A stretch of 64,000 nucleotides of DNA, from contig JBIQMS010000016.1 of assembly GCA_044463125.1 (NCBI GenBank), positions 1 to 64,000 on the forward strand. Direction: 5' to 3'. A program made the translations under genes and the position numbers. The stretch's first letter is position 1, and each line of letters begins with the position of its first letter. The DNA is from CAYMZZ01 sp044463125. Lineage in GTDB: Bacteria; Bacteroidota; Bacteroidia; Chitinophagales; Chitinophagaceae. The notes beneath the pieces are model-generated. The model did no database searches and was not told the origin of the DNA. It saw nothing but the letters and a program-made list of their open reading frames with translations. Below, one piece after another: positions 7,878 to 15,500 of this stretch.

Positions 7878-10298
7878 TTATTCGGTTCTCAAACTTTTTA
7901 CGGGATTCGACAAAGCCGCACGGATGGCGAGATAGCTGATGGTGAGCAAAGCGATCAAAGCTGCAAGGATCGCCGCTACAATGAATACCCACCAGGGAAT
8001 ACCAATCCGGTAAGCGAAATTGTCGAGCCAGTTGTTCATGGCTATCCAGGCCAATGGGAAAGCAATGAGTGCGGCCAATAGCACCAGTTTTAGGAAATCG
8101 GTGGATAGCAGTACCACAATTTGCTTTACGGATGCACCGAGCACTTTCCGCACACCAATCTCTTTGATGCGTTGCGAAATACTGAATGCAGAAAGGCCAA
8201 ACAATCCCAGGCAGGCAATCAGGATGGCCACAGCCGAAAAGAAACTAAATAGACTGGCCTGTCGTGTTTCGGCTTCATATAATCGTTGATAGTTCTCGTC
8301 TACAAATGTGTACTCGAACGGTGTGGAAGGAAAATGTTTTTTCCAACCTGCCTCCAGGCTGGCCAGGGAACTACGAATGTCGTTTCCAGCAACTTTTATG
8401 GATAACCTTCCACCTCCCTGGTTGCGCAATGGCATCCAGAATACCATGGGAATAATATCCTGGTGCAGACTCTCGAAGTGGAAATCCTTCACCACACCTA
8501 TCACCTGCCCTTTGCGTCCGCCATATTGAAAGGGACGGCCAATGGCATCATCCACTTTCCAGCCAAGCGCGGCAATTGCCTTTTCGTTTAATACAAATGA
8601 GGCAGAATCATTTCCGAAATCCCGTGAAAAATATCGACCACTTGCCATTTGCAATCCATAAGTGTCCGCAAAATCGTAGTCGGTGAAAATGTATTTAATG
8701 TCGATGGTAACCGGCCGCATGGAATCGCCACTTTGAGTGGCCGCACCGTTATTGTCGAGCAGACGGCCGGTGGGCACACGGCTGGAGCGTGACATAGTCT
8801 TCACGGTTGAACTATTGATCATCTCCGTCCGGAATGCATCCATATTCTCCACCATCTCGTTGCTTACGCCCATCGTTATCACCTTGTCGCGGTCATAGCC
8901 CAGCGATTTGGATTGTATATATTTCAGTTGTTGGAAAACGATGATGGTGGTGATGATGAGAATGATGCTGATGGAAAACTGGGACACCACCAATACTTTA
9001 CGAAACGATATGTTGCTACCGGCAGCCTTGAACAAACCTTTCAGGGTTTTAACGGGCTGGAAAGAGGAGAGGAACATGGCCGGATACACGCCTGCCAGCA
9101 GTCCGAGTACGAATGGCGTAGCCAAAATCAACAATATGACGCCGGGATGCAGCACCCAGGCCAAAGAAAGCTCCTGACCGGTTACCCGGCTGATCCAGGG
9201 CAGCATCAGAAAGGCAAGGCCAAGCGCCAGTAAAGTGGATATCCAGCAAAACAGCACCGATTCACTCAGGAACTGTGTGATGAGTTCTTTTTTTTGCGCA
9301 CCCACTACTTTCCGTATCCCAATCTCCCGTGCACGCAACGATGAGCGGGCGGTGGAAAGGTTCATATAATTGATGCAGGCGATGAGCAGAATAAACAAAG
9401 CGATAGCTGAGAAAATATAGACCCGTCGGATATCGCCATTGAGTCCGGCCTCATCGTCGAGGTTCGATCTTAAGTGTATATCCGTGAGCTTTTGCAGGTG
9501 CAAGCTGGTCATTTTGGATGGCTGCATGGGTGCATAGTTTGCCTGCATGTGCTTATCGAGAAATGCGGGAAAGCGTGCCTCCATCTTTGCGATATCCATC
9601 CCGTCCGGAAGTATAAAATAAGTAAGAAAAGCATTATTCCCCCAATTCGTGCGCAGTCCCTCCTCGCCATATACCAGTGAATCGCGCAGGGTATTAAACG
9701 ACATCAGCATCTCAGGCCTCACATGCGAATTGGAGGGAAATGATTTATATATACCGGTAACCTTGAAATCGAAAAGATTATTGAAGCGAATGGCTTTATC
9801 CATCGGATCTTCATTGCCGAAGTACTTTTTGGCCATTTCCTCGCTGAGCATGATGGAATACGGATCTTTCAAAGCGGAAGAAGGATTTCCCCGTTTTACC
9901 TCCACATCAAAAACTTCGAAAAGGTGCTCATCCGCTACATAAATCTTTCCTTCGTTAAACCGCTTCTCCTGGTACATCATCGGCGTAAAGTTCAGCGGGA
10001 GCATGCGGGTCATTTTCTGAATCTCCGGAAACTCGCCAGGCATATAGTGCCCAAAGGGAGGTGCAACAGCACTCAGTTGAAGGGATATAGCCCCTTCCTG
10101 GTTGCGGAACGTGCGGGTGAGCCGGTAAATATTCTCCGCATTTTTATTATGCTTGTCAAAACTGAGTTCACGAACTATATAGGCACTGATGAGTACACAA
10201 CAGGCAATACCAACCGTCAGTCCAAAAATATTAATAAAGGAAATGACCGGGTAACGCCTGAGGTTGCGCCAGGCCATTTTTAAATAGTTGCGAATCAT
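7878..10298 (-). CDS. FtsX/MacB-type ABC transporter permease (copy 4 of 4)
   Basis: An 806-residue permease starting MIRNYLKMAWRNLRR at ATG 10298. It has the doubled FtsX/MacB_PCD plan with motifs REIGIRKVVGAQ in the first FtsX block and KEIGVRKVLGAS in the second, ending SLRTE. It sits 17 nt downstream of the ATPase gene and 9 nt upstream of copy 3. By position it is the most likely direct partner of the ATPase. The four copies appear clearly paralogous but well diverged, which argues for an old expansion rather than a recent duplication. Confidence 0.92.
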   Translation of the reverse strand: MIRNYLKMAWRNLRRYPVISFINIFGLTVGIACCVLISAYIVRELSFDKHNKNAENIYRLTRTFRNQEGAISLQLSAVAPPFGHYMPGEFPEIQKMTRMLPLNFTPMMYQEKRFNEGKIYVADEHLFEVFDVEVKRGNPSSALKDPYSIMLSEEMAKKYFGNEDPMDKAIRFNNLFDFKVTGIYKSFPSNSHVRPEMLMSFNTLRDSLVYGEEGLRTNWGNNAFLTYFILPDGMDIAKMEARFPAFLDKHMQANYAPMQPSKMTSLHLQKLTDIHLRSNLDDEAGLNGDIRRVYIFSAIALFILLIACINYMNLSTARSSLRAREIGIRKVVGAQKKELITQFLSESVLFCWISTLLALGLAFLMLPWISRVTGQELSLAWVLHPGVILLILATPFVLGLLAGVYPAMFLSSFQPVKTLKGLFKAAGSNISFRKVLVVSQFSISIILIITTIIVFQQLKYIQSKSLGYDRDKVITMGVSNEMVENMDAFRTEMINSSTVKTMSRSSRVPTGRLLDNNGAATQSGDSMRPVTIDIKYIFTDYDFADTYGLQMASGRYFSRDFGNDSASFVLNEKAIAALGWKVDDAIGRPFQYGGRKGQVIGVVKDFHFESLHQDIIPMVFWMPLRNQGGGRLSIKVAGNDIRSSLASLEAGWKKHFPSTPFEYTFVDENYQRLYEAETRQASLFSFFSAVAILIACLGLFGLSAFSISQRIKEIGVRKVLGASVKQIVVLLSTDFLKLVLLAALIAFPLAWIAMNNWLDNFAYRIGIPWWVFIVAAILAALIALLTISYLAIRAALSNPVKSLRTE

Positions 10299-10315
10299 GG
10301 CTATACTTTAAGGTT

Positions 10316-10993
10316 TTAAACCATTATGTTCTCCAGCACGGTTTGTCCATCCAGCATGCGAATGATGCGATGGCTGTAGCGGGCATCGTGCTCACTATGC
10401 GTTACCATGATGATGGTTGTGCCCTGCTCATTCAGGTCGGTAAGCATTTGCATCACTTCATTACCATTGCTGCTATCGAGGTTACCGGTAGGCTCATCCG
10501 CCAGAATCAATTTGGGCTGATTCACCACGGCACGCGCAACGGCCACCCGCTGTTGCTGACCACCCGAAAGCTGCTGGGGATAGTGATTGCGACGGTGCAT
10601 GATCTGTACTTTGTCGAGCACTTCTTCCACTCGCTTCTTGCGATCGGCCGCCTTTACGCCGGTATAGATCAGCGGCAGCTCCACATTTTCAAACACGGTG
10701 AGTTCATCAATAAGGTTGAAACTCTGAAACACAAATCCAATATTACGCTTGCGCAAATCGGCCCTTTTCCGCTCATTGAACTTCGATACTTCTATTCCGT
10801 TGAAGACAAAGCTGCCCGCATCCGCATCATCCAGCAGACCCAGGATATTAAGCAGGGTTGATTTGCCGCATCCGGAGGGTCCCATGATGGCGACAAACTC
10901 GCCTTCCTTTACCTCCATCGACAATTTGTTGAGGGCTACCGTTTCCACTTCTTCCGTGCGGTAGATTTTTTCCAGTTCGGTTATCTTGATCAT
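10316..10993 (-). CDS. ABC transporter ATPase, MacB/LolD family
   Basis: A 225-residue nucleotide-binding subunit. It shows Walker A GPSGCGKST (about residues 39-47), Q-loop in FVFQSFNLI, signature LSGGQQQR, Walker B LILADEPTGNLDS and the H-loop in MVTHSEHD. Length and motifs match stand-alone LolD/MacB-type ATPases that serve FtsX-like permeases. It is the only ATPase among four permeases, so it presumably drives all of them. It follows the adaptor and small peptide genes on the minus strand. Most likely role: powering outward transport of an unknown compound (antimicrobial, lipid or peptide). Confidence 0.95.
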   Translation of the reverse strand: MIKITELEKIYRTEEVETVALNKLSMEVKEGEFVAIMGPSGCGKSTLLNILGLLDDADAGSFVFNGIEVSKFNERKRADLRKRNIGFVFQSFNLIDELTVFENVELPLIYTGVKAADRKKRVEEVLDKVQIMHRRNHYPQQLSGGQQQRVAVARAVVNQPKLILADEPTGNLDSSNGNEVMQMLTDLNEQGTTIIMVTHSEHDARYSHRIIRMLDGQTVLENIMV

Positions 10994-11027
10994 TAGGCTT
11001 TATTTATTAAGTAGGTAATTTTCCTGA

Positions 11028-11216
11028 TTAAATATCCAATACAAGAAACTGCAGTGGAGACAGATCATGACCACGGGGAGCAGCGGCTTCCACTTCTAAT
11101 GGTAATTCCGTTTTCTCCACCAGCATGGCCGCACATTCCGATTTCTTATGACGGGCCTGTGTAACCATTGTCAGCAACAGCAACAATATCACACATACAG
11201 ATAGTCTCGGTTTCAT
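11028..11216 (-). CDS. Small secreted or periplasmic peptide, unknown
   Basis: A 62-codon frame between the adaptor (20 nt away) and the ATPase (34 nt away), same strand. It starts MKPRLSVCVILLLLLTMVTQA, which reads as a clean signal peptide, and leaves a mature part of about 40 residues with one cysteine and acidic and charged residues. I recognise no family. Tight operon spacing and the signal-like N-terminus support it being real; its shortness is the main doubt. It might be a substrate or accessory of the exporter, but that is only guilt by position. Confidence 0.45.
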   Translation of the reverse strand: MKPRLSVCVILLLLLTMVTQARHKKSECAAMLVEKTELPLEVEAAAPRGHDLSPLQFLVLDI

Positions 11217-11236
11217 GGCTTTTGTTTTAAGATGAA

Positions 11237-12487
11237 TTATTTTAGAATAAGTTCCTGCATATCACCATAGTTCTCATAGCTCGAAGTGATCACTTTATCA
11301 CCGGGTTTCAATCCCTGCAAAACTTCATAATACTCCGGGTTCTGCTTACCCAGCGACACTTCCACGCGGTAAGCCGTTTTGCCATCTTCACTCAACTTGA
11401 ATACCCATCCACCACCGGTCTGCTGATAGAATCCGCCCTTGGCCAGCAACAATGCCTGCGTTTCGTCGCTTAATGCCAGGCGTATTTGCAAAGTCTGACC
11501 CCGACGAATGCCAGCCGGCACTTCTCCTTTAAACTCCATATCTACCTGGAAACGGCCATTGGTCACCTGTGTATATACCTTCGTAATCTCCAGCTTGTAA
11601 TCCTTTCCAGCGAAAGTGAAGCTGCCTCCAAGGCCGGCATAAATCCGTGCTATATAATGTTCGTCAATATCCACGCGAACCTTGAAACCGCTCAGTACGT
11701 CAATTTGTCCCAACCTTTCGCCTTTGTTTTTCGACTGGCCAATCTCCGCATCCAGAGAAGTCAATTGTCCATCAACCGGAGCTCTTACCACCAGGTCGCC
11801 CACTTTCTTACGCATTACGTCCAGCGCATTTTGGGTTCTGGCATATGACTGGCTGGCCTGGTTCAGCTCCTGTTTGGTAGAAACCGAATCCTGGTTCACG
11901 ATCTCACGCGAAAGACGCATTTTCTCTTTCTGATAGAGATATTCGTTTTCCGACTGCTTCAACTCCTGCAGACCGATCGCTTTTTTGTCGTACAATTTCT
12001 TGTTGAGATTGTAAACACGCTCCGCCTCACGGAGTGTGCTTTCCACGTCAGTCAACTGGTTCAGTTTTGTGATCGTATTCTGCCTTGCGGCGTTTTGCGA
12101 AATCTGCATTTGGGTCAGCAGGTTGTAAACGCTGGTCTCCTGGTTCACCAGGCTCAGTTCCAGGTCGGTGTTCGACAGGCGAAGGATGGGTTCGCCTTTT
12201 TTCATGATAGCGCCGTCCTCCACATATTTTTCTTCCACTCTTCCCCCTTCCAGCGCATCGAGATAAATGGTAGTGATAGGCATCACCACACCGTTCACAG
12301 GAATATTTTCCTGAAAAGCCCCCTGCTTTACTTCAAATACAGAAATGCGCTCCGAATCCACATTCAACTTTGCCTTGCCAGTAGTTAGCCAATAACTCCC
12401 GAAAATCAGGACCAATACCCCTGCTACTCCCACAAGGGTCAATATCCTGTTGCGATTCCATTTCTTTTTAGCAATTACGCGATCCAC
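11237..12487 (-). CDS. HlyD/MacA-type periplasmic adaptor protein
   Basis: A 416-residue membrane-fusion protein: short basic N-terminus, one membrane helix (about residues 14-32), a split lipoyl/barrel-sandwich region (around VEEKYVEDGAIMKKGEPIL and VRAPVDGQLTSLDAEIGQ) on either side of a long alpha-helical coiled-coil hairpin (about 105-225), then beta-barrel and membrane-proximal domains. It would bridge the inner-membrane permeases to an outer-membrane TolC-like channel, which is not in the window. Start codon is GTG at 12487; no better ATG is in frame. First gene of the export operon, divergent from the response regulator. Confidence 0.93.
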   Translation of the reverse strand: MDRVIAKKKWNRNRILTLVGVAGVLVLIFGSYWLTTGKAKLNVDSERISVFEVKQGAFQENIPVNGVVMPITTIYLDALEGGRVEEKYVEDGAIMKKGEPILRLSNTDLELSLVNQETSVYNLLTQMQISQNAARQNTITKLNQLTDVESTLREAERVYNLNKKLYDKKAIGLQELKQSENEYLYQKEKMRLSREIVNQDSVSTKQELNQASQSYARTQNALDVMRKKVGDLVVRAPVDGQLTSLDAEIGQSKNKGERLGQIDVLSGFKVRVDIDEHYIARIYAGLGGSFTFAGKDYKLEITKVYTQVTNGRFQVDMEFKGEVPAGIRRGQTLQIRLALSDETQALLLAKGGFYQQTGGGWVFKLSEDGKTAYRVEVSLGKQNPEYYEVLQGLKPGDKVITSSYENYGDMQELILK

Positions 12488-12686
12488 TTTTATTCAATTT
12501 TGATTTTTTTGGCGCCATATATACCCGGCTAACCACTCCGGAGGAAAGTCAACAATATGCCAGAACTGGTAGAGTCTGTAAATCATCCAGTTGCGAGAAA
12601 AAAGAATACGAACTCGTTCGTTTGCGATACAGTATGTGTTCGGTTTCGATACAATGCTGAACCCCGCCAAAATTCTAAAAAATTAG

Positions 12687-12717
12687 TTGCCACCACTTTG
12701 TATTTATGGTATAATTG
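12687..12717 (+). promoter_or_regulatory. Promoter of the response regulator gene
   Basis: TTGCCA at 12687-12692, a 17-bp spacer, then TATAAT at 12710-12715: an almost perfect classical -35/-10 pair, also readable as a near-match to the Bacteroidota form (GTTG, 20 bp, TATAATTG). Transcription would begin near 12722, about 27 nt before the ATG at 12749. It lies inside a longer in-frame extension of the gene, which is therefore rejected. The 12488-12748 gap is the shared divergent control region with the export operon. Confidence 0.6.
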
Positions 12718-12748
12718 CAGCCGGTGTGAACTGTCAAACAAGACAGTC

Positions 12749-14119
12749 ATGACCCGACCAATGAATTTAAAGAATGCCTCCATCCTGGTTGTAGATGATG
12801 ATCCTGATGTGTTGACCGCTGTACGGCTACTGCTGAAGATCGAAGCAAAGGAAGTAGTAACGGAAAAAAATCCGGAGAATCTGCGTCACCATTTATCCAA
12901 AGATCATTTTGACCTGATATTGCTCGACATGAATTTCAACAGTTCCATCAACACGGGGAACGAAGGAATTTTTTGGTTGAAGGAAATCAGGAAGATGAAA
13001 GCCGATATGGCGGTTATCATGATCACGGCCTATGGTGATATTGATCTCGCCATCCGCTCGCTCAAGGAAGGCGCTGCTGATTTTGTGGTGAAGCCCTGGC
13101 ACAATGAAAAGCTGCTAACCACCATTCGCGATATTCTGAAACAAAAAGGAAATAAAGCGAACCGGCAAGCGGGCTTGGATCCGGATTCCATCATAGGTAA
13201 AGAACTGATTGGTGAGTCGGAAGCGATGCAGGAAATATTTCACAAGATTGAAAAAATTGCGCCTACCGACGCGAATATTCTAATCCTGGGTGAAAATGGA
13301 ACGGGAAAGGACCTGATCGCGAAAGCCATTCACCAGCAGAGTATGCGCAAAAGCAAAGCCTATGTGAAAGTGGATGTGGGCGCGCTTACAGAAACATTAT
13401 TTGAAAGTGAACTCTTTGGTCACCGCAAGGGAGCATTTACCGATGCACGAGAAGATCGCGTAGGCCGCTTTGAATCCGCCAGCGGGGGCACATTGTTTCT
13501 CGATGAAATTGGCAATATTCCCCTTCATCTTCAGGCCAAGTTGCTTACAGCTTTGCAGAACAGAACGATTACAAGGCTGGGAAGCAATGAACCCATACCC
13601 GTTGATATCCGCCTGATTTGCGCTACCAATCTACCCCTGGCAGAATTGGCCAACGAAAACCGCTTTCGCAAGGACCTTATCTATCGGATCAATACGGTAG
13701 AAATCATCGTGCCACCGCTGCGCAAACGGGGCGATGATATCCTGTTGCTGGCCCGCCATTTTGGAAAGCTGTACAGTAATAAATACATGAAGCCCGAACC
13801 TGAATTTGATGAGAAGGCCATTGAAAAGCTGATGAATCACAGCTTTCCCGGCAATGTGCGCGAACTGCAATACATCATTGAGCGGGCGGTGATCATGAGC
13901 GACAGCAATCTGCTGGAAGCAAAAGACCTGATCTTCTCCCCTATTGAATCCGGCGCACAGGAATTAAGCGAGCAGGGTGAAACCACTCTCAGCGTCGTGG
14001 AAAAAAATACTATTCTCAAAGTGATTGAAAAGCATAGCGGCAATATTACCAAGGCCGCCAAAGAACTTGGCCTCACGCGTACCGCGCTTTACCGCAGACT
14101 GAATAAATATGATATTTAA
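12749..14119 (+). CDS. NtrC-family sigma-54 response regulator
   Basis: A 456-residue regulator. Receiver domain (about 10-130) with acidic pocket VVDDDPD and phospho-acceptor D60 in LILLDMNF; AAA+ sigma-54 interaction domain with Walker A GENGTGKD, and GGTLFLDEIGN as Walker B; Fis-type helix-turn-helix at the C-terminus (TKAAKELGLTRTALYRRL). The sigma-54 contact loop reads GAFTDA rather than GAFTGA. ATG 12749 is preferred over upstream in-frame starts because a promoter sits just before it; ATG 12761 is an alternative. Its 3' end overlaps the kinase gene by 11 nt. It probably activates the divergent export operon. Confidence 0.93.
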   Translation: MTRPMNLKNASILVVDDDPDVLTAVRLLLKIEAKEVVTEKNPENLRHHLSKDHFDLILLDMNFNSSINTGNEGIFWLKEIRKMKADMAVIMITAYGDIDLAIRSLKEGAADFVVKPWHNEKLLTTIRDILKQKGNKANRQAGLDPDSIIGKELIGESEAMQEIFHKIEKIAPTDANILILGENGTGKDLIAKAIHQQSMRKSKAYVKVDVGALTETLFESELFGHRKGAFTDAREDRVGRFESASGGTLFLDEIGNIPLHLQAKLLTALQNRTITRLGSNEPIPVDIRLICATNLPLAELANENRFRKDLIYRINTVEIIVPPLRKRGDDILLLARHFGKLYSNKYMKPEPEFDEKAIEKLMNHSFPGNVRELQYIIERAVIMSDSNLLEAKDLIFSPIESGAQELSEQGETTLSVVEKNTILKVIEKHSGNITKAAKELGLTRTALYRRLNKYDI

Positions 14120-15452
14120 GAAATACGAATGGCGGATCATTGTAAAGATATTGCTGTTAACAGCAACACTGTTCGCCATTTCGCTGCTGATAGTGAAGGC
14201 CTACTATATTTACCTGGTCCTTTTACTGCCACCGGTGATTTACCTGGTGGTGGATATTTACAAGCAACAACGTAAGGCACAAACAGAACTGGACCAGTTT
14301 GTAGAATCCATCCATTACCGCGATTTCTCACGCTACTTCGATGTGAAGCATGCCCCTGCCGAAATACAACCGCTACGCCAGGGATTCAACGAAATCAACA
14401 GTACTTTTAAAGTAATCAGCAAGGAAAAGGAAACCCAGTACCAGTACCTGCAAAAGATACTGGAGCTGGTAGATACGGGTATCCTCTCCTACCAGGAAGA
14501 CAATGGCGAAGTAGTATGGATGAATGAGTCGCTAAAGCGCATGTTGCAATTGCCTTATCTGAAAACCATCCACTCCCTGGCCCGCCGCGATCAGGAACTG
14601 CACGATGATATTCTTTCCCTAAAACCGGGTGCCAGTAAGATCAGCGCGGCTCACCTGGAAAAATCCAGTTTCAAGGTGCTGCTCTCAGCTACGGCCTTTC
14701 AAACAGAGGGCCATGTATATAAACTGATCGCGTTTCAGAACGTAAACGAAGCCCTCGACGAAACGGAATCAAAAGCCTGGCAGAAACTCCTGAGTGTACT
14801 CACGCACGAGATCATGAATTCCGTGGCGCCCATTTCGTCGCTGGCCGAGACACTTAAAAACCGGCTGCACCATTCCGCATCGGAGCTCAATAATGAATCG
14901 GGTATTGTTGACGACATGGAGCTTGGCATAGAAACCATCAGGCGTCGCAGTGAGGGCCTGCTCAAATTCGCCGAAACCTATCGGAACCTCAATAAGATCA
15001 CTACCCTCAACCTGCAAAAAATTTATGTACGTGATCTGTTTGAAAACCTCCTGCAATTGATGCAGCCCACGCTCGAGTCAAAAAATATTGAGATAGAAAC
15101 CATCCTGAAGGATATGGACATGCAACTGGAGATTGACGTGAACCTGATGGAACAGGTGATGATCAACCTGGTGGTGAATGCTATAGAAGCGGTGAAAGAA
15201 AAGGATGAACCAAGAATTATTCTATCGGCCTATCCGGCGCCCAATCGCCGGCCTGTTATCCGCATAGCCGACAATGGCGCCGGCATGCCGCCTGAAGTGC
15301 TGGAAAAAATATTCATCCCCTTCTTCAGCACCAAAAAAAGCGGCAGCGGCATAGGGCTCAGTTTGTGTAAGCAAATTATGATGTTGCACAAAGGAAATAT
15401 TCAGGCACATTCGGTGCAGGGGGAAGGGACGGCGTTTGTGTTGCAATTTTGA
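14109..15452 (+). CDS. Sensor histidine kinase, NtrY-like
   Basis: A 447-residue membrane kinase. Two adjacent N-terminal helices (about 12-50) with almost no periplasmic loop suggest sensing within or just inside the membrane. A PAS-like region follows (about 110-210), then the H-box with H233 in VLTHEIMNSVAPISSL, N-box NLVVNAIEAV, and G-boxes DNGAGMP and GSGIGLSLCKQIM. It is the partner of the overlapping response regulator. The stop codon TGA (15450-15452) is also the first three bases of a family B repeat. Confidence 0.93.
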   Translation: MIFKKYEWRIIVKILLLTATLFAISLLIVKAYYIYLVLLLPPVIYLVVDIYKQQRKAQTELDQFVESIHYRDFSRYFDVKHAPAEIQPLRQGFNEINSTFKVISKEKETQYQYLQKILELVDTGILSYQEDNGEVVWMNESLKRMLQLPYLKTIHSLARRDQELHDDILSLKPGASKISAAHLEKSSFKVLLSATAFQTEGHVYKLIAFQNVNEALDETESKAWQKLLSVLTHEIMNSVAPISSLAETLKNRLHHSASELNNESGIVDDMELGIETIRRRSEGLLKFAETYRNLNKITTLNLQKIYVRDLFENLLQLMQPTLESKNIEIETILKDMDMQLEIDVNLMEQVMINLVVNAIEAVKEKDEPRIILSAYPAPNRRPVIRIADNGAGMPPEVLEKIFIPFFSTKKSGSGIGLSLCKQIMMLHKGNIQAHSVQGEGTAFVLQF

Positions 15453-15500
15453 GAGACGTACTACGTATTACGTTATACGTAGTACGTAAAACGTATTACT
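15450..15500. repeat. Family B heptanucleotide element between convergent genes
   Basis: The gap between the kinase and E1 stop codons is wholly filled by CGTNNTA-type heptamers. It begins TGAGAGACGT, a terminus shared with the copies at 17605 and 21982; the first TGA is the kinase stop, and the E1 stop (TAA, minus strand, 15496-15498) lies at the other edge. The short array is partly self-complementary and could form a hairpin acting on both transcripts. Confidence 0.8.

Noticed and set aside
12548..12562. Sigma-54-like site upstream of the HlyD gene (minus strand TGGCATATTGTTGAC)
   Set aside because: The GG is present but the -12 GC falls as AC at the correct spacing; too poor a match to call, although the NtrC-type neighbour makes a sigma-54 promoter attractive.
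12557..12748. Longer N-terminus for the response regulator
   Set aside because: The extension has no receiver-like sequence and contains a strong promoter; the receiver domain begins normally after ATG 12749.
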